In this document: piece by piece, positions 22,839 through 35,210 of the stretch | Position numbering within the stretch: position 1 is the stretch's first letter | Layout: each line of letters begins with the position of its first letter | NCBI GenBank assembly: GCA_963457665.1 | Contig: OY735212.1 | Coordinates: 19,350,247-19,414,246, forward strand | Origin: Thysanoteuthis rhombus | Lineage: Eukaryota > Mollusca > Cephalopoda > Oegopsida > Thysanoteuthidae | Direction of reading: 5' to 3' | Length of the DNA stretch: 64,000 nt | Position numbers and translations under genes: made by a program | Notes under the pieces: model-generated | The model's input: the letters and a program-made list of their open reading frames with translations, nothing else | What the model was told of the DNA's origin: nothing | The model's database searches: none

Positions 22839-22874
22839 TCCAGCTAATTTGTATATATGTCAAAATGTCCATTG

Positions 22875-23065
22875 AATAGAACAGAACGGAAAATAAGAGT
22901 TTGATATAGTTACATTGTAAGTATAACCCCTCCCTCTAAAACACTCTAAAAATCATTTTCACAAACCATTTCACTCTAAAACATTTCCCTTAATCCATTA
23001 AGTATGCATTCTGAATTTGGTCGAGCTGTGCATTGTTTAGTGGGGGATTCAGTGAAGAGCCTGTT
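22875..23065 (+). repeat. Repeat F copy 1
   Basis: Order GAACAGAACGGAAAATAAGA, CTCTAAAACACTCTAAAAAT, CACTCTAAAACATTTCCC, CCATTAAGTATGCATTCTGA, as in the copies at 62870 and 63098. Confidence 0.65.
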
Positions 23066-23182
23066 GTTTTATATAAAGTTTTGTAGATTTTTATAATCGT
23101 GAAATTGGATATTCATATGCATGTCTGTCTGTGAATATACGTTCATGATTACATACATTTGCATTTTTCAGAAAGATAGTCA

Positions 23183-23271
23183 AATAAAACCGTCATCCAA
23201 GGTTTCTGCAGTTTTTGAGCTGGTCTGTATAGTTGGCTAAAAGACATTCGTCACATGATGGTTCTCTATTA
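23183..23271 (+). repeat. Repeat A copy 11, reduced to its two ends
   Basis: Head CCGTCATCCAAGGTTTCTGC...GTTGGCT joined to the tail CACATGATGGTTCTCTATTA. About 350 bp of interior is missing. Confidence 0.7.
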
Positions 23272-23950
23272 ATGATAATATTAATAATAAAATTATGAAA
23301 ATGTATTTATTTTCTAACATGAATCAATTGTAACAAAATCTCTTTTTTTGTGGTTTTTTAGTTAGAATGTAAAATTTATACAACATCTGACTGAAATCTG
23401 ACAATACATATGAGAGAAGCAAAACTTTGGATATACTTTCTGTATCCCAACCTGGGAACTTTCTTTGTAATATCTTGAAGGCAACTTTGAACAGGTATTT
23501 TAAAACAAACATCATCTTGCCCCCAACTGTATTCTCAAAGTTTAAATGCTTCTCCAGTTTACTCTGGAAATCTAGAACTTCATTTTGTCTCGGCAACACA
23601 CCTACAGGCTTTTTCTCGAGTGGATTTATTCTCTTTCATAATTGAATGACTGGAGATAATGGCTTGAAACTACAACCCACAAGTGAATTAGATAGTTGCT
23701 CACCTCGATGCTATCCTAAGGGCTAATGCAAAGTTTTACTTCATCTATCAGTACATGATGACAAGCTCTGAGGTAAATGAGGTAAACGGGACAATAAAGA
23801 CGTTGCTTCATTAATCAGCCTTGCACACAATACAAATGATCAACTATGATGGGAAATTGCTGCTAGATAGGTTTCTTCTGATCCCAAACTTATTATAGCC
23901 AATCCATTTAGAGATAACTTGTAAGGGATGTGGACAAATATGAGATTATC
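23272..23950. other. Unassigned intronic sequence
   Basis: Two overlapping antisense frames near 23324-23645 have no recognisable features. Confidence 0.35.
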
Positions 23951-24293
23951 AGACACTGATTTTCTCAGATTAGTGTTCTTATCTTGGCTGTTCTTGGCAT
24001 AACATTCCAGCCGTTATATCCCCCAGCCTTTTTCAATTATCTGTCATAGTTGGTAACCTTCTGGAAATTCCAAACTGAAGTTTTCATTCAATCCATTTTG
24101 GTAGATGGTTCCCCTAGAATTGACAGTGGAATGAGAACAATCCACCCCTGTAGATTTAATGAAGGGTTTGGCTTGAAATTCCCAGAAGTTCGCCAACTAT
24201 ACCAGACACCTAAAAAAAGCTGGAGAGTATAACAGTAGAAATGTTGTGACTGTAACAACCAAGATAAGGACACTAGTCAGAGTAAATCTGTGT
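23951..24293. mobile_element. Repeat B copy 2, 343-bp foldback MITE
   Basis: The two halves are inverted copies of about 160 bp. Left: GACACTGATTTTCTCAGATT, CTTATCTTGGCTGTTC, TCATAGTTGGTAACCTTCTG, CATTCAATCCATTTTGGTAG. Right inverted: CACAGATTTACTCTGACTAG, CTTATCTTGGTTGTTAC, TATAGTTGGCGAACTTCTGG, CATTAAATCTACAGGGGTGG. Frames on both strands inside it follow from the palindrome and are not genes. Confidence 0.85.
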
Positions 24294-24391
24294 ATAGTAG
24301 GGATAATTCCTCAACTCAAAAATGCAGACAAAGAAATGAAATAATCTAATTCATCTCATTTATACATAAACCAGTTCCAACAAGATATTAT

Positions 24392-24534
24392 CGGTAACAA
24401 TGTGGAAAAACACAAATGATTTGTTTCATTTGTATTTCATTTTATTCTGACAAAGCTGAAACATGTAATATTTATTACAGATATGAATAAATTGTTTATT
24501 CTACAAACAATTTGTGTTTCTCCACATTGTTACT
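24392..24534. mobile_element. Foldback MITE, 143 bp, arms of about 31 bp
   Basis: GGTAACAATGTGGAAAAACA at the left and AGTAACAATGTGGAGAAACA inverted at the right, both continuing CAAAT. The middle is A+T-rich. Confidence 0.8.
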
Positions 24535-24571
24535 ATTAATATTAAAAACTTGAATAGATTTCATTTCACAG

Positions 24572-24800
24572 CTTTAACTCATTTAGGCTGTGAGCCCACA
24601 TAACTGTGCTTTAAATTTTGCAACCATTTTGAATACATAATGAGATTGCATGGCCATTATATTTGCCATAAATGAAATCCACATCTTATAACCTTCAAGA
24701 ATGATATATGACTTCCCTGGGTTTCTTAGAAAATGAGAAAATCCATCCATTATGGCTTTGCTTTGTAATCCTTAAAAAACAAAAAAAACAAGCCTGAACG
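24572..24800 (+). repeat. Repeat J copy 2
   Basis: CTTTAACTCATTTAGGCTGT, GAGCCCACATA, GCCATAAATGAAATCC, CTTATAACCTTCAAGAATGA, TATGACTTCC. Confidence 0.6.
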
Positions 24801-25500
24801 AGTCGAAAGAATCTCTAAACCATCTTAAGCAAATACTCTTTGGAATATTCAGAAAATATGCATTTTCTTGAATTTCTCTCAGTTTTACTTATTTTTTCAA
24901 CTCCCCAAATTCTGGCCTGAGTGGGGCTGAAAAATGAACGTTTTGTTTACCTTTCAAGCCTTGGGGGTGATGGTTTTATATTTCGAATATGGAACAATTC
25001 GAATGACTTAAGAGTTCTCACAAGGAAGAGATTGTTTCTAGATAACATTAAACTGTTGATATTAATTATCGTATGCATAATTACCAGATAATTTCTCAAG
25101 ACATAAAAAAATCTTGAAGACAATCATTATGAGTTCTTAGAGACTTGATAAAAACTACATTCAGGGGTGCACCAAAAAGGGGCTTAGGTGGTACCCACCC
25201 TCCGCTAATTCTGCTGGCAAATTTTTCCCCTTAATTGGCCGCTTTGTTGGCTAATTAGAGGCCTGCCTCTCAACTTGATAAAACCATTTGGTACACATCT
25301 AACTGCTTTATCATTAATTTTTCTCAAACGTTGCAAAAGATAATATGCTGCTATATCTGGGCGCTGAGTATAGAGTAAGTGTTGTGCCTTTTTTTCCACT
25401 TCTCAACTCTCCACCATGCAAAAGGCTTCCATGTGTTTGGAAATCAGCATGGCTGCAGGGGATGCCTCCCCAGCTGGTTAGGGCAACTGGTATTTTAGTG
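24801..25500. other. Unassigned intronic sequence
   Basis: Short frames on both strands at 25205-25578 show no domain. No repeat matched. Confidence 0.35.
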
Positions 25501-25504
25501 CTCG

Positions 25505-26225
25505 TCTTTGTACATATACCTTCCCCAGGATTCGCTAGACCTCTCTATCATGGACATCATGAAGCCAGTATTTTCTAAATTTGTGTAGCTCATCACACAA
25601 TCTTACTTTCTGTTGACCCCAACTTTGCATTTGATATCTGGGGATCTACGTTGAAAGTCATGATGTCCAGTGGTTGTCTGACATACTTGCAACATGTCCA
25701 GCCCATTGACATTAAAATTTTCTAATATTTTCCATATCTCAAACTCCTGTCTTCCCTCTATAACACTATGTTGTCTTATGATCTCTCCATGTAAGGTTGT
25801 GCATGATTCTCTCATGTGTACATTGTATCTTGACATTGTCTAACTCTAATGATTGTATGGGCACCACTTATGTTGACTATTTCTCTATTTCAACTAGTGC
25901 CATAAATTTGGTTCCTATGTTTATTCATTCTGTACATTTATTACTTCTCTCTTGAGACTTTTTGTTTCTCACCATTGCTTCAATCTCTAGCATTGCCACC
26001 TGTTTATAATACCATGCAATGCAATTCTTATTTTTTTTGTCTTTGTCCTCGACATGTTTGTTGTAGATGACATTTGTCTTGATGAAGTTCATGCATAGTT
26101 CAACTTTTTTTGCTCACTTTGTTCAGTTTATCTTGCATGACTATGAGATTGTCCTTTTTCCGGAAAACCTTCACAATGTCGTCAACAAATCTAAGGTTTG
26201 TTTTTTGTGGCTAGGATAGTAATAT
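25505..26225 (-). mobile_element. LINE fragment with reverse-transcriptase motif and 3' region
   Basis: On the minus strand 26120-26205 reads LRFVDDIVKVFRKKDNL, the catalytic [FY].DD box of a non-LTR reverse transcriptase (V in place of the usual A). Decayed sequence follows, then the same RTE-like ending seen in other copies (PRYQ, H...VW, AC..PG) at 25510-25700. The tail region near 25505 lacks a clear (ATG)n run. Confidence 0.65.
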
Positions 26226-27317
26226 TCATACATAGTTGTTTTTCTTCCTTTATGTGATTGAGAATGTGCAAATTCACCTGTTGTCCGATTGCAAATATGT
26301 AGTTTCCGAGTTATCACTGTCCTGATCATGAAAGCAAAGTTTGTAATAGATAATTGATATTTTCCATACTTTTTAGACTTAATCAATTTGAAAATAAGAC
26401 AAAAAAAGTTAAACTATGCAGCACAGACTATCTGTACCTCATCCATTTCATTTTGTTCAGCCATCGTCAGACTTACAATGAAGAGCTGAAACATTATAAC
26501 ACCTACCTAATCCTCCATGTAGTGGAAAAACTGCTCAGGCATGAACTCTCTCAACCAATAAAGATTTCCTCGCGATCTGCTGCCAGGATGTTAACAGCTC
26601 TATTAGTTCATACTTATCAACGAAACTTTGCTTACTTCTCACATCGATAAGTCTTGACTGCCCAATGCCTTGTTGACAGTTGGTGATTTTTCACTCTTTG
26701 GGCCATGGCAAATAAATAGTCATCGCAACTGATCAACGGACTAACTGTACTATTTTGGGCATGCTATAACCGAGACCTATGGTCATAACAATGTGGCTTA
26801 TATCACATTCAAATATTTCTTCTCCCCCATAACTACAGCATTAAACATCAAAATGAAGTACTTGAGGCTTAAATACTTTTGACTATGACATGTGCAGTTG
26901 TTATGAGACAGTAGCTGTCATTCTTGCCACATGTCGCTGGTCATTTGCAAGAAAATTTACGTAGCTTGATTCAATCTGAGATATTCAATTGTATCTTTGC
27001 CAAGTCAACTAAGGGACAAACTGGTATTTCTTTCCAATGCACACGTGTGCACCTCTAGGGCCTTTCTGTCCTTTCGGATTTACTATTACTCAGTCGTACT
27101 TTGTCCTGCTACCAAAAGGCACATTAGCGTCTTGGCAAATAAAAGTCAGCAGCAGTTTTCATTTTTTTTTTCTTTCATGTTACACACACTGTGTTCAAAA
27201 TTCCATCTCCCTATTTTACAATTCATAATAAGTAAATTTTAAAAGATGATTATTTTCAGCTCGTACTTTTTAACTCAAGTCATTAACAGGTAATTTGATT
27301 AACCTTTCTTTTCATTT
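26226..27317. other. Unassigned intronic sequence
   Basis: A 98-codon frame (26354-26650, +) has no recognised domain. It lies directly behind the LINE fragment and may belong to LINE debris. Confidence 0.35.
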
Positions 27318-27730
27318 ATTAGAAATGATCAATCTAAACTGACATCGCAGGTTTCCTCAGCTTTTAAGTTGATCTGGCTTGCTATCTATGAATGTATTGC
27401 ATGTACAGACTGAATCAATTGAGCCAGAAGGACGAAAATTCAAATATTTACTCTTTCTTATGTCTAGTAAAAAAATTTTTCTTGTTATTTGAAAATTCCC
27501 CCAGTGGTACAATTTGCACGATAGGTTCATGTTAAACTGGACCCTTACCTTGTGTCTGGCAGCATTGATACTTGCTTTTTAGAGATTCAGACTTTTTTAT
27601 TGATCACTGCCAGACTGGAGGCAAGCGAAGTAACTAATTCATTGATCACCCCTTATCCCAATTTTCTTAAGTGATCACCCCTAACACTGCATGCTGCCAA
27701 AAGACGTTGGTCTCTATTAAGAGACTATTT
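27318..27730 (+). repeat. Repeat A copy 12
   Basis: ATTAGAAATGATCAATCTAA start, GAGCCAGAAGGACGAAAATT block, CATTGATCACCCCTTATCCC and CTGCATGCTGCC. The end is worn. Confidence 0.85.
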
Positions 27731-27804
27731 TGTCGTCTTTTGTTTTTTTTAAATTATTATCTCTATTTCTAAAATGGTTTTAAACTGCAATTTTTAATTT
27801 TCAT

Positions 27805-28010
27805 ACTCTGATTTCCTCAGACTATTGATCTTATTTTGGTTGCTATAGTCACAACAAATTGTCTGTTTAACATTATGCCTTTCTCCCGGTCCCTGTCATA
27901 GTTGGTAACCTTCTGGGAATTCTGACTGGACCTTTTATTCAATCCACGGAGATAAACTGTTCTCATCCCACCACCCATACCAGAGGATATCAATCGTATT
28001 GCGTTAATTC
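27805..28010 (+). mobile_element. Repeat B copy 3, partial
   Basis: CTGATTTCCTCAGACTATTG, TTGGTTGCTATAGTCACAAC, TCATAGTTGGTAACCTTCTG and ACCAGAGGATATCAA blocks. The right terminal repeat is lost. Confidence 0.65.
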
Positions 28011-28030
28011 TTACTTTCATCTTTACAATG

Positions 28031-28193
28031 TCACTTGTCCACATCTTCCACTGAACCAGATGACTTTTTGCACTAAAAGCTAGGCAGCTCAATAGATACA
28101 TATAACCAACTCTTTTATTCACAAGCATAAACTTAGAACCCAATGTTGCTTGTCTACCTCATCTACTGAATCAGAGGATAAGACTTTTTGCAC
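28031..28193 (+). repeat. Two-unit duplication, spacing about 115
   Basis: ACTTGTCCACATCTTCCACTG...GACTTTTTGCACTA recurs as GCTTGTCTACCTCATCTACTG...GACTTTTTGCACTA. Confidence 0.6.
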
Positions 28194-28199
28194 TACCTG

Positions 28200-30410
28200 C
28201 AATGTAATCAGGTGGTGGAATTTTAGAGTTTTCAATTTAATGCTCCCATGGGCAATTTTTAATCTCAGTTATATTTTCTATTTCTTGTACTAAGTTTTTA
28301 CATTTTTTCTGATCATAAGTACTCTGAGAGCTTCTTTGAGATGAATTTCTCTGGCATTATAATCTCTAGGTTTTGTATGTCGTTTTTCTTCCTTATAATG
28401 TTTAATAAGTCAGATAGGACGGCAATTCACTAGCTAGGTTTGTCGCAAAAACAAATTGATTTTTTCTCCCAGAGAATTTTGAAATGCTAAAACATAGTAC
28501 AAGTATGAATAAGTATGAATAGTTTCAAGAATAACTTAAATAAATTTAGATCATCTGGGATAGAAAATAAATTTGTAGGGCAATTTCGGGAGTCATCGGC
28601 AGAAATATATAGAAAAATTTAGGAAAAATGAATTGATAAAATGTCTGATAAATGTTTCTCTGTACTAATAAGCTTGTACTTTTTATCAAGTTTCATAATT
28701 CTTTATAACTTGATTTAATGTATATTTTAATGTTAATTGTATATGGAGGTGCCCATAGAGGCATGTTTATCTAATAAATAAAATGAATAAACTGTAAATT
28801 TCTTTCGCTTATGGCTTTTAAACCAATTAAAAAATACAAACAGCAGAAATTCTATAAAACATCTCTTTGCCAGGTTTTCTGTTTATGCTTGTCAATAAAA
28901 GGTGAGGCAGACCCTTACAAAAATTAGCAATTTGAGTTTTTCTTTAATTTGTGATTCAACCAATTTATTTACATTTATGTTATTCTTTGATTTTTTCTGA
29001 ACTTATTCTGTAATATTCCAAGCATGTAATTTCAAATATTGATACAAGCAATTTTAGATTTTTTTTTATACAGCCATAATGCAGAGTTTTATTGATTAGA
29101 AAATATTGTAGAAGATACAGTCTATAAACCTTATCTTTTGGAGACTTTTATAAATTTGATTCCAGTTAAGGTTTGATGATATAATATAAAAAAGGCATAG
29201 ATCTAGGGATAGTAGGTTCTAGACTTATTTTTAATGCTAAGCGGCACCTTTTTCTAGTAGAATCTTTGGTAGTTTGTAATAAAAGAATCAACACACAGTC
29301 ACACATTACTTATTATAAGCCAAATATAAAAGCGCCATTGTATAAAGTTGGAAACATTAGAAAAACATTTGATATGCATCCATCTTGGAATTTCTCTCAT
29401 AGTAATAAATCTCCAGTTCTTGCCTCACATACATACTGATATTATATGATTCTTTAGATATGACAAACCAAGATTCTCTAAAGATTTTGATCTTCTTTTA
29501 AATTGACTGTTTTCCAAAGATCATGATTCACATAGAACAGGAATTTGTCCAGAGGTGAAGTCTATTTAGTTATCTCCCCTGCCAGAGGGAAAAGAAATCT
29601 GATCTTATTCTCAAGATCTGCTGCTATTAAGATATTTTAGTTAGAATTCTACCTCAGATTAAATAAACTTCAAAACGTATTCCACTCTGGCGACGATATT
29701 ATCTTCATTTATTTGTGAAAAAAGCAACTAAAAAATAAAGTTGAAAGAAAATACTAGTCAAAAAGAGACCATTATTCTTTTCAGGTTTTTTGTTCTCCTG
29801 ACTACTGACTTTCATCAAAGAAGTCAGGGAAAAGTTTCAGAGAACGTTTTGTCTTAGGATTTCAGAAAATATAATTCTTATTTTCATACGTGCATTCTTC
29901 TCTGAGTGTGCAGTTATACTGACATACACATTCACACAATAAATGATGATAATTGTACGTCTCAGAAATTCAGACAAAAATTATAATTGACTTGTCTGTA
30001 GACTTTTGATATAAGACATTCGATTATACAGTCAATTTAAATTTGACAAGAAAAAATTGTTTCTTTCTTCTTCAAGGCTTCTGAGCATCTTTTCATTGAT
30101 AAGGTCAAACACTCTTTGATGTTCTTTTTTTTTTTTTTTAACTTTGCTCCTCAACTTTTGACACGAGTTCAAACAAATAAACTTGGCAAAATAGTCTGTG
30201 GCCTTAAAGGCATTTACTTCAGACTTGACCACTTGTTGATAAACTGCTTCTCTTTTCTGGTTGAAGGGATCGACTTGCAGTTCCCATCATAACTTTACCT
30301 TGATAGTTTTTGATTTAAAGAAAATATTCTTTATCCCATGACCTTGATTAAGGCAAATTCAGGTTTAACTTATTAAATTCATTAACCACTTGAAACCGCT
30401 ACTCAAACAT
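28200..30410. other. Unassigned intronic sequence, 2.2 kb
   Basis: A+T-rich and without any family I could match. No splice-flanked frame. Confidence 0.4.
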
Positions 30411-30414
30411 GATA

Positions 30415-30556
30415 GAACTCTTCAATGGAAAGAATTTTTGGGACTCTTTTATGAGTTGAATTTTTTTTAATAGAAAAAATTTCTAAATACTCAAGGAAGT
30501 AACTCTGTTCAGAAGTTATTCCCCTTGATTTAATTTTTATATGAATTCAATAGTTG
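30415..30556 (+). repeat. Repeat D copy 2
   Basis: GAACTCTTCAATGGAAAGAA, GGACTCTTTTATGAGTTGAA, AAGGAAGTAACTCTGTTCAG and ATTCCCCTTGATTTAA. Confidence 0.75.
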
Positions 30557-31180
30557 GATGCCATTTAAATGGCTCTATTGTCACTTTAGTCAATATTCAA
30601 ATTATTTTCATGGTAGGCACCCCATATCCCACAGGCAAAATGGTACTGCATAGTTTGTGATCTGATGCTTGTTTAGAAAAATTTCTAACAAAGTTCAAAG
30701 AGTTGAGAGATAAGGAAAGGAGCAGAGAATTGATTTTAGGCTATAAGAGATGCAAAACAAAAATATCCCCGAGTTCAGAAACATTTCACTTTTTGACCAC
30801 AACAGTATTTGTTATCAGAATAGCCAATTTAAATTGTTTTTGTTCTTCACTGTCCCAGTACAGAATATATGTAACTACACGTATGTTTAAGAATATATAT
30901 ATATATATATATAAATGAATTTATACATGGTTGTCCTCAGGGATGGGGGGAATGAGGCATTTGCTGTCCACTGGATGAAGCTTTCTAACCAAGAGTGAGG
31001 GGCTTTGAAATTGGAACATTATAGTCAATAAAGGATAATGATGCTGTACAATTGTTTTATGTAACCCCAACTTGATGTAAACATATAAAAAGATTGATTT
31101 ACTTTTTGACTCGTAACAAGGTTGTCTCCAAGGTAACTATCCTCCTGAAAATATATCCTTTTGGTTTCCCTCAGGAAAAG
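30557..31180. other. Unassigned intronic sequence
   Basis: (TA)n at 30890-30914. Nothing else recognised. Confidence 0.35.
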
Positions 31181-31528
31181 TGGCAACTAGAGCGTTGGGA
31201 ATTCAAGCATTTACTCTTTATGTCTAGGAGAAATGTTTTCTTTTTTCTTTTTTTAAAACTACTACTAAGTTTGTAGTGAAGATTTCAATTTACCATGTAA
31301 GTTTATGCTGAATAGGTCCCTAGTTTGTGTCTGGCAGCATTCACATTTAGGTTGATTCTTTCTAAATTCAGACTTTTCAGTGATCATTGCTGGAGAGAAG
31401 GTGAGAGAAATAACTCAATCCCTTGATCACCACTTTTTTCCAATTTTATTATTAATCATGCCAAACAAGTCATGCTGCCAAGAGACATTGGTCATGTGAC
31501 GCTTTCTATTGAGTAACTAACCAGACCT
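31181..31528 (+). repeat. Repeat A copy 13, 5'-truncated
   Basis: Begins in the GGCAACTAGAGCGTTGGGAA block; ends GAGTAACTAACCAGACC. Confidence 0.85.
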
Positions 31529-31939
31529 TTTTGTGGTAAGATTCTGCTCAAGGATGTGTCAGCTCTGATTATTGATTTTAAGAACTCTTTTAATTATTGA
31601 TTCTAAGAACTCTAATTGAATTAGAAGAAAAACGGAAATCAATGTCCCAATGCTGATGACAATGATGACAAAAACAGCATCAACAATAGGATCCAAAAAT
31701 GATGGAAGAAAAACAAATGCATCAAAGCTGAATTTCTGAACCAACAGGACATTAATTATTCATCTTGGCTGATCAGATTAGCAGAAAGGTCGAAAAGGTT
31801 ATCAGAAGATGTTGAAGGTCAAAGAAAAGTCTTGAAGCAATAAAATATGGAAGGATGAAAGATGATATAGTTATTCTTCATCCAGTTTTCGTAAAACTCA
31901 TGTCAAAGGCTGAAGTTGACTTTGTCTCCACCGTAACAT
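31529..31939. other. Unassigned intronic sequence
   Basis: Contains a short direct repeat of ATTGATT(T/C)TAAGAACTCT near 31570-31612. A 61-codon minus frame over it is not gene-like. Confidence 0.35.
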
Positions 31940-32125
31940 GAACAAGAACAAGAGCTACATGAAGCAGAAAAATCCTTACCTAACTTTCAGGAGTAAACTT
32001 TTCACTACTTGTCTGTCCCATTTTTAAACATAACCTATATATGAAATTAACATTTCCCTACCGTGGTTTGAAAACGTGACCAGGTGATTGGTGAGTGGCT
32101 CTCTTAACGACTGAGCCGAACTTCA
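31940..32125 (-). mobile_element. tRNA-derived SINE
   Basis: The minus-strand head (32063-32125) has TTCGGCTCAGTCGTTAAGAG as A box and CACGTTTTCAAACCACG as a decayed B box. The stretch after it, GGGAAATGTTAATTTCATAT, matches the head-distal part of the SINE at 53270-53400. Confidence 0.65.
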
Positions 32126-32204
32126 TAAGTCATACATATCTGCTAAAATATGTTTTGAATTTTTAATTATTATATACACATCACCAAACTCACAGCAATC
32201 ATCA

Positions 32205-32255
32205 AGGAAAGGAGTTTGACTCTGCAGCAACCAGGCTTTTACCTTGTGAAATAAT
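32205..32255 (+). repeat. Conserved SINE-body segment, copy 1
   Basis: GGAGTTTGACTCTGCAGCAA then CCAGGCTTTT. The same segment occurs inverted at 52855-52945 and direct at 53785-53850, each near tRNA-like heads. Confidence 0.55.
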
Positions 32256-32892
32256 ACTTTTGAAAGATTTTTTCTCTGTTGTTCTTTTTTTCTACCTGAG
32301 AAAGTATGGTTTTACAAAAGAGAGCAAAAAGAGTTATGCATTTGATGACATACAATCCACTTTTTTATCCCCTAAATAGATCTGAAAATATCCCAAGTCT
32401 AATATGCAAAGTTGCGCTACTTTCATTCTTTCTTGTAACCATTGTTTTTTCTTGATATTCCCTGCTGAAATGAAAGGGGTCTTATGTACTATCGAATGAG
32501 CTGTCCTTTTGTCTACAGTTGGAATGTCATTATATAGTCAAATGTTTATTACTATTATGCTTTCTTCAATTGAAGTTAAAATTTGATTATTCTTCTAACT
32601 GCTATGAAGCTGTCAAACCCATTATTGATGCTTTACCAGGAAAATTTGAGTAAACAGAAACATTGGATCAAAACAGCCCAGTTCTATGTTATTACTAATA
32701 TAAATTTCTTCCTCGAACAAATATTCAAACTTTTCTCTTATTACAGTAGCCTCCTTTCTATCATGGAAAAAAATATGCACATAATCAAGTCCACAAAATT
32801 GGACGGACTACTGTTATAGGTTGATGTGAAAATTCCTTGTCTCTTCTGTACAAAAATAGAGAAATCTTAAAGTCTCTGTATTGCTTGTATAA
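32256..32892. other. Unassigned intronic sequence
   Basis: No gene or repeat recognised; the 78-codon frame at 32583-32819 has no domain. Confidence 0.35.
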
Positions 32893-32996
32893 TCAGCCAT
32901 ACACATGATAGATTGATAGATAGCCAGCTAGATTCACTTGAAAACTGAAGAAACCCATGTTGACCATATTCACAGTTTTGTTTGAGGGTTTCTAAA
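32893..32996 (-). repeat. Repeat A copy 14, head fragment
   Basis: Minus strand: TTGATAGATAGCCAGCTAGA, AACTGAAGAAACCCATGTTG and GAGGGTTTCTAA. Confidence 0.8.
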
Positions 32997-33454
32997 AAAT
33001 CATACACACTTTACCAAGATGAATTTTGAAACGTGAAGACGGATGTATTCAACAACCGTCTCAAAGGCATGCAGATCAGAATAAATCATCTTCCCCGCTT
33101 TTCTTCCCAGTTTTTTACCAAATTAACTGATACCGAGCAAAATTGGAAAATCTTTGTCCCTTTCATTCTTTAAGTTTAAAACTTTGATTTAATCTCTGTA
33201 TTTATCATTCTATCTTATTTTATTTTCATTGGTTTTTACTTGCTATTTTCCCAACCAATAGCGAATATAGAAGAAGCAGTTAACACACAACAAAGCTGAA
33301 ATTTCAAAAGATTTTTTTTCCCCTTTCTATCACTGAGTTTCAAACTTAAATTATTTATTTATTTTTAGAAACTGCAAATGGAAATTCCGATCGATTAGAT
33401 TCTTGGAAACTTTCTGTGAATCTTCAATAATTTCACACGTTTGGATTGCATCAA
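32997..33454. other. Unassigned intronic sequence
   Basis: Nothing recognised. Confidence 0.35.
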
Positions 33455-33535
33455 AATTTAAGATGGAAATTTACAATTTTTAATATTTTATTAATTTTTT
33501 CTCTCAGTATAAAAGAACTTTATCATTGAATATAG

Positions 33536-33539
<4 letters not shown>

Positions 33540-33607
<68 letters not shown>
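33540..33607. repeat. Microsatellite (TA)n
   Basis: Nearly pure TA run with one TGTA interruption. Confidence 0.95.
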
Positions 33608-33706
33608 AAGTGTCCTAAAATCAACTTTATTCAAAATAAATTTGAATGTCTCAATTTTGCAAGTTTGATTTTTCGGACCTTCTTAATTCATAAATATACC
33701 CATTCA

Positions 33707-33848
<142 letters not shown>

Positions 33849-34467
33849 TGGATTTATTTTCATGCAAAAATGTAGTGTGTGGCACAAGTTTTCCTTATAT
33901 GGAGCATTGATTTTCTGTCTTTTGCTCCCGCTATGACTTTTACAACAGCGGAAAAATTGATATATAATAAGCTCTTACAGGGTTACAAGATTTGGCCTGA
34001 AAGGGAGATAATTCGAGGTTTATCACACAGACTTATACCCAACACAGTCAATGGAATAGCCTCACACTTACAAATTCAACGTATCAGGAAGCAGAGATTC
34101 AAAGAAGGCTGGCATTGAACCTCTGCCCCCAGACTTACCCAATTCAATGCAATTACATTGCCTGTTTTGTTCAATGGATGTATTTATGAATTCTGAAGGT
34201 CTGAAAAAAAATTCGCAAAGTTGAGACATTGAACTTTATTTTGGGTAAAACTAATTTCAGGGCAACTTTTAAGTGTGTGTACATATATATCTCTCTCTAC
34301 AAATATATCAAATGATAAAGTTCTTTTATATCGGGAGAAAAACTTGATCGAAAGTTGTAAAATTCCAAATAAAGCTTCGATTATTTCCCTTTCCGGCCAG
34401 ATCTGGCTACCCTGAGCTGTAACATTATCAAAACTCAAAAAGAAAATCAATTAATATTTTCAAAGAA

Positions 34468-34489
34468 AAAAAAAAAAAAAAAAAAAGGA
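34468..34489. repeat. Poly(A) run
   Basis: About 22 A, following the large inverted repeat. Confidence 0.9.
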
Positions 34490-35084
34490 GTGTTAACAAG
34501 CAAAAGTTTGGTTTTATTCCTCATAAAAATAAAAATAAAAAAAGAACTCTTCCATTAAATTTAAAATGGGAAGCAACTTGTGATGTGTTAGAAAATTAAA
34601 TGATTTCATCTCGTGTGGCTTGCAAGTCATAATAAAAATGGCTTTCAATTCATTTTACTTGATGAGAATATCTCTTTTCCATAAAAGGAACTGAAGAAAT
34701 ATTAGAGGAACCTAATTATAAAAAAAGGTTGAAATTCAACATCGAACTTGCCTGATTCTTTTTAAAAGATTTCTTTTGCTAACTCCAAATTTATATAATT
34801 TTCAAAGTAGGTTTCCAGAATCACTTAAGAAATGGTACAAAATTACAGATGAACGAAACAAATAAAAGAAATTGCTCTCCCGGGTGAAACCAGGACATCA
34901 AGGAACAAATTTTCAAAATAACAGTTGGAAAAAATTCAACGCTCTAGTTGTAGAAAAACCGTGGTGGACCAAGCGAAGGGAGAGGGGGTTACATTGAGAT
35001 GAATGCCTGAAAACTTTCCATCTAGTTTCTTAGTACTTAGTAATCCTTTTTTTCTAATAAAACTTTTGTCAGTCGACAAAATAT
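34490..35084. other. Unassigned intronic sequence
   Basis: Nothing recognised. Confidence 0.35.
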
Positions 35085-35210
35085 CTACGAAAGTACTCAA
35101 TGAATTTTTATGTAATCTTGTAAAAGGATAGCCAATGCAGGAAGGAAAAATTGGTTAAATTTTGGGACAGATTCAAGATTAGTTTTTGATTGAGAGATTT
35201 TAGCCCATTT
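35085..35210 (-). repeat. Repeat E, single worn unit
   Basis: GTACTCAATGAATTTTTATG, ATTGGTTAAATTTTGGGACA and GATTCAAGATT, as in the 21610-21905 units. Confidence 0.5.

Noticed and set aside
24050-24273. Overlapping plus and minus frames
   Set aside because: They lie inside the palindromic repeat B, which explains both.
33879-34450. Two frames sharing IWPEREII
   Set aside because: The match comes from the inverted repeat, not from a gene pair; the rest of the frames does not match.
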